Both the position numbers and the translations under genes were made by a program. Source: an uncultured Polaromonas sp. (GTDB taxonomy: Bacteria > Pseudomonadota > Gammaproteobacteria > Burkholderiales > Burkholderiaceae_C). Taken from it: 64,000 nt of DNA. Location of the stretch: positions 1 through 64,000 of the forward strand of contig CALMEI010000045.1 in NCBI GenBank assembly GCA_937863225.1, given 5' to 3'. Shown here piece after piece: positions 25,256 to 33,409 of the stretch. The notes beneath the pieces were generated by a model. That model made no database searches. It worked only from the letters and a program-made list of their open reading frames with translations, and was not told the DNA's origin. Position 1 is the first letter of the stretch, and every line of letters starts with the position of its first letter.

Positions 25256-25273
25256 TTCTGCTTTAAAAAAATA

Positions 25274-25304
25274 CCGTCTAGCCTTTTGCAGCTAGACGGT
25301 TTTT
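25274..25304 (+). terminator. Rho-independent terminator after the Excalibur gene
   Basis: Stem CCGTCTAGC / GCTAGACGG of 9 bp with an 8-base loop and TTTTT after. It lies between convergent genes (stop at 25255, permease stop at 25346) and can serve both because A-residues precede the stem. Confidence 0.88.
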
Positions 25305-25345
25305 CATTGTGCGCTGTATGACCCGCGCTTTTCGGCCTGATTCGC

Positions 25346-26833
25346 TCAGTGCGATTCGTTTTGTTTCGCTGCCGCAATGGTGGCTTGGGTGTCTTCCTTG
25401 GCGCCGTTGAAGAATAAATTCAAAATCACTGCGCTGATCGATGCCAACAAGATGCCGGATTCAATCAGTGGGTGAATGTTGTGGGGCATCCATTGTTTGA
25501 AGTTGGGGGCGATCAAAGGAATCATACCGATGCCGATGGACACCGCGACGACAAACAGGTTGTGGCGGTTGTTTTTGAAATCGACATTGGACAAAATGCG
25601 AATGCCCGTGGCGACCACCATGCCAAACATCACCAGACCTGCGCCACCCAAGACGAAGGTTGGCAGCGCTTCAACCAAGCTGGCCATTTTGGGAATCAAT
25701 CCCAGCACAATCAAAATCAAACCACCTGCCACGCAAACAAAGCGGCTCTTGACACCAGTGACGCCAACCAATCCGACGTTTTGCGAAAAGCTGGTGTAGG
25801 GGAAGGTGTTGAAAATACCGCCAATCAAAGTGCCCAAACCATCGGTGCGCAGACCAGCGCTCAATGCTGGTTGGTCAATTTTTTTGCCTGTCATTTCACC
25901 CAGCGCCAAAAACATGCCGGTAGACTCAATCATCACCACGATCATCACCAAGGTCATGGTCAGTATCAAGATAGGGTCAAATACCGGCATGCCGAATTGA
26001 AACGGTGGTACGAATCCAAACCAAGATGCGCTGCCCACTTTGTCAAAGTTCATCATGCCCATGGCAGCAGCTACCACGCCACCGATGATGATGCCCAAAA
26101 GCACCGAAATGTTGCTGACAAAGCCTTTGAAGAATTTTGAAATCATCAAGATGGAAACCAACACCAAAGCCGCAATACCGATATTGGCCATTGGTGCATA
26201 TTTGGGGTTTGGCACACTGCCCACAATGGCCAAACCTTTGGGCACTGCAGGTACGGTGCTGCCTGCGGCATTGGCTGCTGCTGTCACATCGGCGAGCCAT
26301 TTGGCATGATCAGGGTTGACAATGCTTGGCGCGGTAGGACCAAAAGGGTTGCCAAAAATCCAGTTGATGCCAATGCGCATCAAACTGATACCAATCACGG
26401 CAATGATGGTTCCAGTTACGACCGGTGGGAAGAAGCGCAACATGCGGCTCACCACGGGAGCCAGCAAGATGGACACAATACCCGCACCGATGATGGCGCC
26501 GAATATCATTTGTGCGCCCAGCGCGCCAGGATTTGTATTCGCCATCGCCACCATCGGTGCAACGGATGCAAATGTCACACCCATCATGACGGGCAGCTTG
26601 ATACCAAACCATTGCGTGGCACCCAGCGATTGAATCAAGGTCACCAAACCGCAGCAAAACAAATCAGCTGAAATCAGCATGGCCACTTGCTCCGGGCTGA
26701 GCTTGAGTGCACGTCCCACAATCAAGGGCACGGCAATGGCACCAGCATACATCACCAGTACGTGTTGCAATCCCAGCACGCCCAATTTGGCGGCGGGTAG
26801 TCGTTCATCGACAGGATGAATAGCAGTTGTCAT
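25346..26833 (-). CDS. NCS2-family purine (urate/xanthine) permease
   Basis: 495-residue inner-membrane nucleobase transporter with about 14 hydrophobic spans. NCS2 signatures: FGIKLPVMMGVTFASVAPM (TM3 region), the ESTGMFLALGEMTGKK helix with the substrate Glu (near 310), and TDGLGTLIGGIFNTFPYTSFSQNVGLV. The SQNVG motif is shared by UacT/XanP-type permeases. Import of xanthine or urate fits the divergent puuD and downstream xdhAB. I chose ATG 26833 for its GGAGG; the frame runs 8 codons further. A TGTATACA site lies 32 bases upstream of the ATG. Urate versus xanthine specificity cannot be read from sequence. Confidence 0.9.
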   Translation of the reverse strand: MTTAIHPVDERLPAAKLGVLGLQHVLVMYAGAIAVPLIVGRALKLSPEQVAMLISADLFCCGLVTLIQSLGATQWFGIKLPVMMGVTFASVAPMVAMANTNPGALGAQMIFGAIIGAGIVSILLAPVVSRMLRFFPPVVTGTIIAVIGISLMRIGINWIFGNPFGPTAPSIVNPDHAKWLADVTAAANAAGSTVPAVPKGLAIVGSVPNPKYAPMANIGIAALVLVSILMISKFFKGFVSNISVLLGIIIGGVVAAAMGMMNFDKVGSASWFGFVPPFQFGMPVFDPILILTMTLVMIVVMIESTGMFLALGEMTGKKIDQPALSAGLRTDGLGTLIGGIFNTFPYTSFSQNVGLVGVTGVKSRFVCVAGGLILIVLGLIPKMASLVEALPTFVLGGAGLVMFGMVVATGIRILSNVDFKNNRHNLFVVAVSIGIGMIPLIAPNFKQWMPHNIHPLIESGILLASISAVILNLFFNGAKEDTQATIAAAKQNESH

Positions 26834-26864
26834 ACAAATCCTCCATAGTTTTGACAAGCTGAAC

Positions 26865-26872
26865 TGTATACA
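26865..26872. promoter_or_regulatory. Candidate GntR operator upstream of the permease
   Basis: TGTATACA within AACTGTATACACTTTT. It lies 32 bases before the permease ATG, where a bound repressor would cover the promoter. Confidence 0.6.
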
Positions 26873-26963
26873 CTTTTAAGACCTGAGCGGCTTGGTAGTT
26901 ACCCTAGTTACAGACTGTTTTTGCAGTAATATGGTGTTAAATCTGCCAAAATAATTCAAAAAC

Positions 26964-26971
26964 TGTATACA
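26964..26971. promoter_or_regulatory. Candidate GntR operator upstream of puuD
   Basis: TGTATACA within AACTGTATACACTTAC, ending 9 bases before the puuD ATG. No Shine-Dalgarno sequence is visible in between, so the operator may overlap the translation start region. Confidence 0.6.
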
Positions 26972-26980
26972 CTTACACGC

Positions 26981-28234
26981 ATGGAATCATACTTATTAGA
27001 CTGGGCCAACTTGTTGCTGCGCTGGGTGCATGTCATCACAGCCATAGCTTGGGTGGGGTCATCGTTTTACTTCGTTTTTTTAGACAACAACTTGATTCGA
27101 CCCAAGTCACCAGACTTGCTAGAAAAAGGTGTTGATGGCGCGATGTGGGCGGTGCATGGTGGGGGCTTTTACAACCCTCAAAAATACATGGTTGCGCCCA
27201 AGGTGATTCACAGTAAATTGCATTGGTTTTATTGGGAAAGCTACAGCACATGGTTGACGGGTTTTGCCTTGTTCACGGTGTTGTATTTGTTCAATGCATC
27301 GACTTATTTGATTGATAAATCGTTGATGGATTGGTCACCTGCTGCTGCAATTGCGGTAGCGCTGGGCTTTTTGGTGGGATTTTGGTTTATCTATGACGCG
27401 GTTTGCCGCGTTTTTGGATTTAAAGAAAACGGCGAAGCGATTGTGGGTGCAGTGATGTTGGTGGTGATCACGGCGGCATCGTGGTTGGCGTGCCATTGGT
27501 TTGCTGGACGTGCCGCGTTTTTGTTGGTGGGCGCCATGATAGCCACCGCCATGAGTGCCAATGTGTTCTTTTGGATCATCCCTGGCCAACGCAAAGTGGT
27601 GGCCGCCATGACCAGTGGCAAAGAATACGATGCCAAAGCCATGGCCATCCACGGCAAGCGCGGCAAACAGCGCAGCGTGCACAACACTTATTTCACATTG
27701 CCCGTCATCTTTGCGATGTTGAGCAACCATTACAGCTTCACCTACACCCACCCGCAAAATTGGTTGGTTTTGGTGTTGATGATGTTGGCAGGTGCGGGCA
27801 TACGCCAATATTTTGTCATGCGTCATGCTTTTCACCACGGTCGTGCTGGTAACCCTTGGCCCTATGCTGCGTTTGGAATCGTGTTGATTGCGGGTGTTAT
27901 TCTTTGGTTAGCACCCAGTGCCGCGCCGGTGGCCAGCAAGTCTGCTGCCACAACAGCGGTGGCCTCCCCACCAGCGGTTGCTGGCAATGCTGCGGTCGCC
28001 AATGTTCGCACCGTCAGTGCCGACATCAGCAAAATTGTTGAGCAACGATGTCTGTTGTGTCACGGTGAAAAAGTGCAGATGAAAAACATCCGTTTGGACT
28101 CAGCAGAATTGTTGCAAAAAAATGCAGTCATGGTGTACCAACAAGTCGCCATCACCAAGCAAATGCCCATGGGTAATTCAACCGGAATGACGCCTGAGGA
28201 GCGGAAAATCCTGGGCGACTGGGCCAAGCCTTAA
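26981..28234 (+). CDS. puuD: Urate hydroxylase PuuD with C-terminal cytochrome c domain
   Basis: 417 residues. Residues 1-310 form an integral membrane domain (about eight spans) of the PuuD family (DUF989): LLRWVHVITAIAWVGSSFYF, then WAVHGGGFYNPQKYM and WFYWESYSTW. Residues about 345-417 form a cytochrome c domain with the heme site CLLCHG (near 361) and Met ligands near MPMGNSTGM. PuuD oxidises urate to 5-hydroxyisourate and passes electrons through the heme to the respiratory chain instead of making peroxide as uricase does. The product goes to HiuH. It heads the puuD-xdhA-xdhB direction, next to the permease. Confidence 0.93.
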   Translation: MESYLLDWANLLLRWVHVITAIAWVGSSFYFVFLDNNLIRPKSPDLLEKGVDGAMWAVHGGGFYNPQKYMVAPKVIHSKLHWFYWESYSTWLTGFALFTVLYLFNASTYLIDKSLMDWSPAAAIAVALGFLVGFWFIYDAVCRVFGFKENGEAIVGAVMLVVITAASWLACHWFAGRAAFLLVGAMIATAMSANVFFWIIPGQRKVVAAMTSGKEYDAKAMAIHGKRGKQRSVHNTYFTLPVIFAMLSNHYSFTYTHPQNWLVLVLMMLAGAGIRQYFVMRHAFHHGRAGNPWPYAAFGIVLIAGVILWLAPSAAPVASKSAATTAVASPPAVAGNAAVANVRTVSADISKIVEQRCLLCHGEKVQMKNIRLDSAELLQKNAVMVYQQVAITKQMPMGNSTGMTPEERKILGDWAKP

Positions 28235-28325
28235 ACCACACCCGTACAGTTAATACCCTGATGTGGGATTTCGCCCTGCAGGTAAAATGGGCGGGAATCT
28301 ATTTCGAATCATCAAAAGGGTAGTT

Positions 28326-29822
28326 ATGAGCCAAGTTACCAATACCGTTCGCTTTGTTCTGGACGGCAAAATTGTGGAAGCCGTGGGTGTGCGCCGCACG
28401 ACAACTGTCTTAGATTATTTGCGTGAGGATTTGCACCGAACGGGCACCAAAGAAGGTTGTGCCGAGGGTGACTGTGGCGCTTGCGTGGTGCTGGTGGGTG
28501 AACTGAACGCCACAGGTACCCAGGTGGAATATGTGCCTAGCAACAGCTGCATGCAATTATTGCCTTCGCTGGATGGAAAATCGCTCAAAACGGTGGAAAG
28601 TCTTAAACGCGCAGACGGCACTTTGCACCCCGTGCAAGAGGCCATGGCAACATGCTTTGGGTCGCAATGTGGTTTTTGTACGCCGGGCATTGTGATGAGT
28701 TTGACGGGCTTGGTGCAAACCTTGCCCAATCCATTGCGTACACAAATCAACGACGCATTAAGCGGTAATTTGTGCCGTTGCACGGGTTACAAGCCAATTG
28801 TGGATGCAACATTGCAAGCGTGCAGTACCGCACCTGAGCAATTGAAAATTGAAGACCAAAAAGACATTGCCTTGCTCAAAGAAATCCGCCGCGCTAAAGT
28901 ACCCACTTTCAGTTTGGACGGTGACATCGTGGTGCAACCTGTGTTGCGCACCCGCAAGGGCAATGAATTTGTAGCACCTGCCACGGTGGAGGAGGTTGCT
29001 GATTATTTGTTGCAACACCCGCAAGCGACCATTGTTGCAGGCAGTACCGAAATTGGTTTGCAGGTGAACAAACAATTTGTGCGCCCAGATCATGTGCTGT
29101 ATGTGGGCAATGTGGCCGAATTCAAAACCATCACCAGCAAAAACAATGCATGGACCATTGGCGCAGCAATTTCATTGACCATGGTGCAAGAGTTGGTGAG
29201 CAAGGCCTACCCCGATTTTGCTGAAGTGTTGCGCCGATTTGGCTCACCACCGATTCGCTCTACCGCAACTTTAGCGGGCAATATTGCCAACGGGTCACCC
29301 ATTGGGGACTCAATGCCGTGCCTGCTGGCTCTGGGTGCCACTCTGATACTGCGACGTGGCAGCAAGACTCGCGAAGTGGCTTTAGAGCAGTTTTACACCG
29401 GTATGAAAAAGAACGTACTGCAAGACAGTGAATTCATAGAGGCGGTGGTCATTCCACAACCCAAGTCTGGCAGCAAATTTCGTGCCCACAAAATCAGCAA
29501 GCGCTTTGACCAAGATATCTCAGCCACCGTGTGCGCATTGAGCTACGAACTGGTGGGTGGAAAATTCAAAAACGTCAAACTCGCTTTTAACGGCTTGTCA
29601 CCCTACCCCAGCCGTGCTCCTAAATTAGAAGCAATCTTGGAAGGAAATACGCCAACTGGTGTCACAAATGCAGCTTTAGATGCGGCAGTCACTGCCAGTT
29701 TTCCGGCACGTGATGGTTTGCGAGCGTCATGGGCTTACCGTGCCTTATTGGCACGTAACTTGGTGATGCAGTTTGTTGAAGAATCCAGCCCGACCATGTC
29801 TACAGCAAAGGAGGCAGCGTAA
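28326..29822 (+). CDS. xdhA: Xanthine dehydrogenase small subunit (2Fe-2S and FAD)
   Basis: 498 residues. The N-terminal 2Fe-2S ferredoxin part has GCAEGDCGACVV (near 41) and the second cluster CGFCTPGIVM and GNLCRCTGY. The FAD domain starts near 190 and has IVAGSTEIGLQVNK and RSTATLAGNIANGSPIGDSMP. ATG 28326 follows AAAAGGG; the open frame runs 21 codons further with no site. Its stop overlaps the xdhB ATG as TAATG. It oxidises xanthine to urate with XdhB. No xdhC (cofactor insertion) gene lies within the window. Confidence 0.95.
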   Translation: MSQVTNTVRFVLDGKIVEAVGVRRTTTVLDYLREDLHRTGTKEGCAEGDCGACVVLVGELNATGTQVEYVPSNSCMQLLPSLDGKSLKTVESLKRADGTLHPVQEAMATCFGSQCGFCTPGIVMSLTGLVQTLPNPLRTQINDALSGNLCRCTGYKPIVDATLQACSTAPEQLKIEDQKDIALLKEIRRAKVPTFSLDGDIVVQPVLRTRKGNEFVAPATVEEVADYLLQHPQATIVAGSTEIGLQVNKQFVRPDHVLYVGNVAEFKTITSKNNAWTIGAAISLTMVQELVSKAYPDFAEVLRRFGSPPIRSTATLAGNIANGSPIGDSMPCLLALGATLILRRGSKTREVALEQFYTGMKKNVLQDSEFIEAVVIPQPKSGSKFRAHKISKRFDQDISATVCALSYELVGGKFKNVKLAFNGLSPYPSRAPKLEAILEGNTPTGVTNAALDAAVTASFPARDGLRASWAYRALLARNLVMQFVEESSPTMSTAKEAA

Positions 29823-32224
29823 TGGATGCCAAAGTTAAAAATTCCACACTCGCTAATCTCGCGCAACGCGTGCAAGGCACAGACCTGATGCACGAATCGG
29901 CACGCCTGCATGTGACAGGCGAAGCGGTGTACACCGACGATATTCCTGAAATGCGCGGCACGCTGTATGCGGCTTTGGTGTTGTCACCTGTGGCGCATGG
30001 CGAGTTGATAGGTGAGGGCATAGACCGCGCCGCCATCTTGGCCGAACATGGCGTGGTGGCGGTGTTTACTGCAGCAGACATTCCGGGTGAAAATAACTGT
30101 GGCCCCATTGTGCATGATGACCCATTTTTGGCTGCTGGCAAAGTTGAGTTTGTTGGGCAAGCCGTGGCCGTTGTGGTGGCGCGTGACATGCTGTACGCCC
30201 GCGAAGCGGCCAAAAAAGCCGTGGTCAAAGTCAAAGAACTGCCAGCGATTTTGACGATTGACGAAGCCATGGCCGCTCAAAGTTTTGTCATGCCTGCCAA
30301 AGGAATTACACGTGGTCATGCGGCTGACGCGATCAAAAATGCGCCACACAGTTTCAAAGGCCAAACCACGTGCGGTCAGCAAGAGCAATTTTATTTAGAA
30401 GGTCAAATCACCTACGCCGTACCGCGCGAGGGTGGTCAATTGACTTTGTATGTTTCAACACAGCACCCAGATGGCAACCAGCGCGAAGCGGCAGCAGCTT
30501 TGAATTTGACGACCAACGATGTAGAAGTGATTTGTCGCCGCATGGGTGGTGCCTTCGGTGGCAAAGAGGGCAATGCCAGCATCTTTTCACAAAGCGCTGC
30601 TCTGGCCGCATTCAAGTTGCAAAGGCCCATTAAGCTGCGTGTGAACCGCGATGACGACATGATGATCACCGGCAAGCGGCACGATTTTCGCGCCGATTAC
30701 GAAGTGGGTTTTGACGACGACGGTCGTATTTTGGGTGTTGATGTGGTGTTGGCATCGCGCTGTGGTTACAGCACCGATTTTTCTGGCCCGGTGAACGACC
30801 GCGCGGTGTTGCACATTGACAATTGCTATTACTTGCCCAATTTGTCCATTATCAGCCACCGTTGCAAAACCAATATGCAAAGTGCCACCGCATTTCGTGG
30901 CTTTGGTGGCCCGCAAGGCATGTTTGCGATTGAAACCATCATCGAACAAATCGCGCAAAAGCTGGGCAAAGACCCGCTGGATGTGCGCAACATCAACCTC
31001 TACCAAGACCCAGCCGTATCAGGTAACCCAGCCACTTTAACGACACAATACGGTCAGCAAATTGAAGACTGGATTGGCGACAAGGTGATGGCGCAAGTAG
31101 AAGCCGAGTCCAACTACCGAAAGCGCAAGCTTGAAGTCGATCAATTCAATAAAAGCAGTAAGTACCGCAAAAAAGGTTTGTCCTTGGTGCCGTTGAAATT
31201 CGGCATCAGCTTTACCGCAACGATGCTGAATCAGGGCGGCGCATTGTTGAACATATACATGGACGGCTCTGTCAGCGTGAACCACGGTGGCACAGAAATG
31301 GGACAAGGTTTGAACACCAAAATGGCGCAAGTGGCGGCAGATGGTTTGGGCATACCTGTGGACTTGGTGCGTGTAACAGGAACCGACACACAAAAAGTAC
31401 CCAATGCATCGGCCACGGCTGCATCCAGCGGTGCCGATATCAACGGCGCCGCCATCAACAATGCTTGCGATCAAATGCGTGAACGCTTGAAGCCTGTCGC
31501 AGCACGGATGCTGGGTTGCGATGTGAATGCTATAAAATTAATAGCTGGTCAGGCAATAAATACGCTGGCTACAGGCCAAAATGATGCTAAAAACAGTGTG
31601 GCTTGGAAGGATTTAGTCAAACAAGCGTGGTTAGACCGCGTCGGCTTGTCTGTGACTGGCTTTTACATGACACCCGACATCAAATACGATTTCATGACCC
31701 TGCAAGGCAAAGCGTTTTACTACTATTGCTATGGCGCAGCGGTGACAGAAGTTGAAATCGACACCCGCACAGGCGAGTGGTGGTTACAAAAAGTCGATAT
31801 CGTTCACGACGCAGGACAATCCATCAACCCAGCGATAGACAAAGGACAAATCGAAGGTGGCTATGTGCAAGGCATGGGTTGGTTGACCATGGAAGAATGC
31901 ATTTGGAACATGAAGAAGGATGCCAATGGTTTGGGTGCAGGCAAGCTCTTAACGCATGGCCCCAGCACCTACAAAATCCCAGTGGCCAGTGATGTGCCAG
32001 CGCATTTCAATGTGACTTTATTTGACGGTGCCAATGTCAAACCCACACCATTTAAAAGTAAAGCGGTTGGTGAGCCACCATTGATGCTGGCGTTAAGCGC
32101 CTACTTCGCCATCCGCGATGCCGTCAGTGCCAGCGCCAACCACCAAGTCCCCGTCTTCATGGACGCACCCGCCACACCAGAGCGGATTTTGATGGCGTGT
32201 GAGGCGTTGAAAAAGTCGAAGTGA
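29822..32224 (+). CDS. xdhB: Xanthine dehydrogenase large subunit (molybdopterin)
   Basis: 800-residue catalytic subunit holding the molybdenum cofactor. Family landmarks: TCGQQEQFYLEGQ (near 182), RMGGAFGGKEGN (near 240), AFRGFGGPQGM (near 356), VNHGGTEMGQGLNTK (near 483) and the catalytic Glu in KAVGEPPLMLALS (near 744). Residues 570-588, just where the protein is usually a short variable loop, coincide with repeat copy F. It adds the peptide AIKLIAGQAINTLATG without breaking the frame, and the following LVKQAWLDRVGLSVTGFY resumes the family pattern. It acts with XdhA in the cytoplasm. Confidence 0.95.
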   Translation: MDAKVKNSTLANLAQRVQGTDLMHESARLHVTGEAVYTDDIPEMRGTLYAALVLSPVAHGELIGEGIDRAAILAEHGVVAVFTAADIPGENNCGPIVHDDPFLAAGKVEFVGQAVAVVVARDMLYAREAAKKAVVKVKELPAILTIDEAMAAQSFVMPAKGITRGHAADAIKNAPHSFKGQTTCGQQEQFYLEGQITYAVPREGGQLTLYVSTQHPDGNQREAAAALNLTTNDVEVICRRMGGAFGGKEGNASIFSQSAALAAFKLQRPIKLRVNRDDDMMITGKRHDFRADYEVGFDDDGRILGVDVVLASRCGYSTDFSGPVNDRAVLHIDNCYYLPNLSIISHRCKTNMQSATAFRGFGGPQGMFAIETIIEQIAQKLGKDPLDVRNINLYQDPAVSGNPATLTTQYGQQIEDWIGDKVMAQVEAESNYRKRKLEVDQFNKSSKYRKKGLSLVPLKFGISFTATMLNQGGALLNIYMDGSVSVNHGGTEMGQGLNTKMAQVAADGLGIPVDLVRVTGTDTQKVPNASATAASSGADINGAAINNACDQMRERLKPVAARMLGCDVNAIKLIAGQAINTLATGQNDAKNSVAWKDLVKQAWLDRVGLSVTGFYMTPDIKYDFMTLQGKAFYYYCYGAAVTEVEIDTRTGEWWLQKVDIVHDAGQSINPAIDKGQIEGGYVQGMGWLTMEECIWNMKKDANGLGAGKLLTHGPSTYKIPVASDVPAHFNVTLFDGANVKPTPFKSKAVGEPPLMLALSAYFAIRDAVSASANHQVPVFMDAPATPERILMACEALKKSK
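31529..31580 (+). repeat. Dispersed palindromic repeat, copy F, inside xdhB
   Basis: GCTATAAAATTAATAGC, then AGGCAATAAATACGC and CTACAGGCC, as in intergenic copies. It starts exactly at a codon boundary (GCT) of xdhB and is translated for about 17-19 residues; the distal hairpin is degenerate. Confidence 0.88.
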
Positions 32225-32248
32225 TTTTTTCTATATTGTGGCCAATGC

Positions 32249-32662
32249 ATGAAAGCTAACGAGAGCCATACACAGCAAGACAGCTCAACAATCACCACTG
32301 CAACAAGCAATTCAGGTTCTATGTTGGCACTGAGAGGGTTTGCATGGTTACTGGCATTGCAAACAATAGGTGAATTGTTGGTGAAGCAATACGGATTGAC
32401 TGTGCCTGGTCCCGTTTTAGGCATGTTGTTTTTATTGTTAGCACTTCGCTGGCGTGCCGTGCAGACTGCTGTATCCAGTTGTGCCGAATTTTTATTGACC
32501 CATCTCTCCTTGCTATTTGTCCCAGTCGGTGTGGGTGTCATGACGCATTTGGGTATTTTTGATAACTATGGCTGGCGCATAGCATTGGTATTGGTCTTGT
32601 CAACGTGGGCTGGTTTGTCAGTTACCGCGCTCGTTTTGCGTTGGTTGCAAAAAACTAAATAA
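32249..32662 (+). CDS. CidA/LrgA-family holin-like membrane protein
   Basis: 137 residues with a polar N-terminal 30, then about four membrane spans: MLALRGFAWLLALQTIGELLVKQYGL, VPGPVLGMLFLLLALRW, LLTHLSLLFVPVGVGVM (the LFVPVGVGV motif is typical) and the last span near 110-130. The family resembles phage holins and in Staphylococcus modulates murein hydrolase release; in Gram-negatives a role in export of small metabolites or in fermentation has been proposed. It lies 18 bases before lrgB, the usual partner. Confidence 0.85.
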   Translation: MKANESHTQQDSSTITTATSNSGSMLALRGFAWLLALQTIGELLVKQYGLTVPGPVLGMLFLLLALRWRAVQTAVSSCAEFLLTHLSLLFVPVGVGVMTHLGIFDNYGWRIALVLVLSTWAGLSVTALVLRWLQKTK

Positions 32663-32680
32663 CGCTATAACACTATACCG

Positions 32681-33409
32681 ATGTTAGATTTTGTTGAACT
32701 GTGGGTGTATCTGACAACTGGCCCGCTATTTGGGCTGACATCAACAGTGATTGTCTATGTGTTGGCCCAAGCGATTTATATCCAATTCAATCATGCTCCA
32801 TGGGCCAATCCCGTCTTGTGGTCTGTACTCTTCATTGCAAGCATCCTCTTGCTAACAGGCATCCAATACCCCGTTTACTTCGCGGGTGCCCAGTTCATTC
32901 ACGTACTGCTCGGGCCGGCAGTAGTGGCTTTGGCATGGCCTTTATGGCAACGCAAAGCTGCTTTGAAAAGTGCATGGCGTGAATTGCTTTTTGCCGCACT
33001 GGCGGGCGGAGCAGCAGCAATCGCAAGCGTATTCATATTAGGTAAGTTATTAGGTTTACCGATGACAGTGCTTTTATCAATGATTCCCAAGTCTGTTACT
33101 GCGCCTGTGGCCATGGGGGTGGCACAACAAATTGGCGGCATTCCTGCGTTGGCTGCGGTCTTTGCTGTCTTAACAGGCATGATTGGTGCAATTAGCGCCA
33201 AATACATTTTTAATTTTTTTGGTATCAAAACAGACACACAGGGCTGGAGCCAGCGCGGATTCGCACTGGGAACCGCTGCGCACGGCATTGGTGCTGCGCG
33301 CGCCTTACAAGTGAATGCGGATGCCGGTGCTTATGCCGCTTTGGCTTTGGCTGTACAAGTGCTGCTGGCGTCTATTTTGATACCAATAGGAATGCAAATT
33401 TTGCGCTAA
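32681..33409 (+). CDS. LrgB/CidB-family membrane protein
   Basis: 242 residues with about seven or eight membrane spans. The LrgB family signatures are visible: LLGPAVVALAWPLWQRK (near 70), LLSMIPKSVTAPVAMGVAQQIGG (near 128-150) and GFALGTAAHGIGAARALQVN (near 190). Encoded together with the CidA-like gene, as usual. Its stop overlaps the stop codon of the convergent helicase gene by 4 bases (33406-33409), so the two transcripts must overlap. Confidence 0.88.
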   Translation: MLDFVELWVYLTTGPLFGLTSTVIVYVLAQAIYIQFNHAPWANPVLWSVLFIASILLLTGIQYPVYFAGAQFIHVLLGPAVVALAWPLWQRKAALKSAWRELLFAALAGGAAAIASVFILGKLLGLPMTVLLSMIPKSVTAPVAMGVAQQIGGIPALAAVFAVLTGMIGAISAKYIFNFFGIKTDTQGWSQRGFALGTAAHGIGAARALQVNADAGAYAALALAVQVLLASILIPIGMQILR

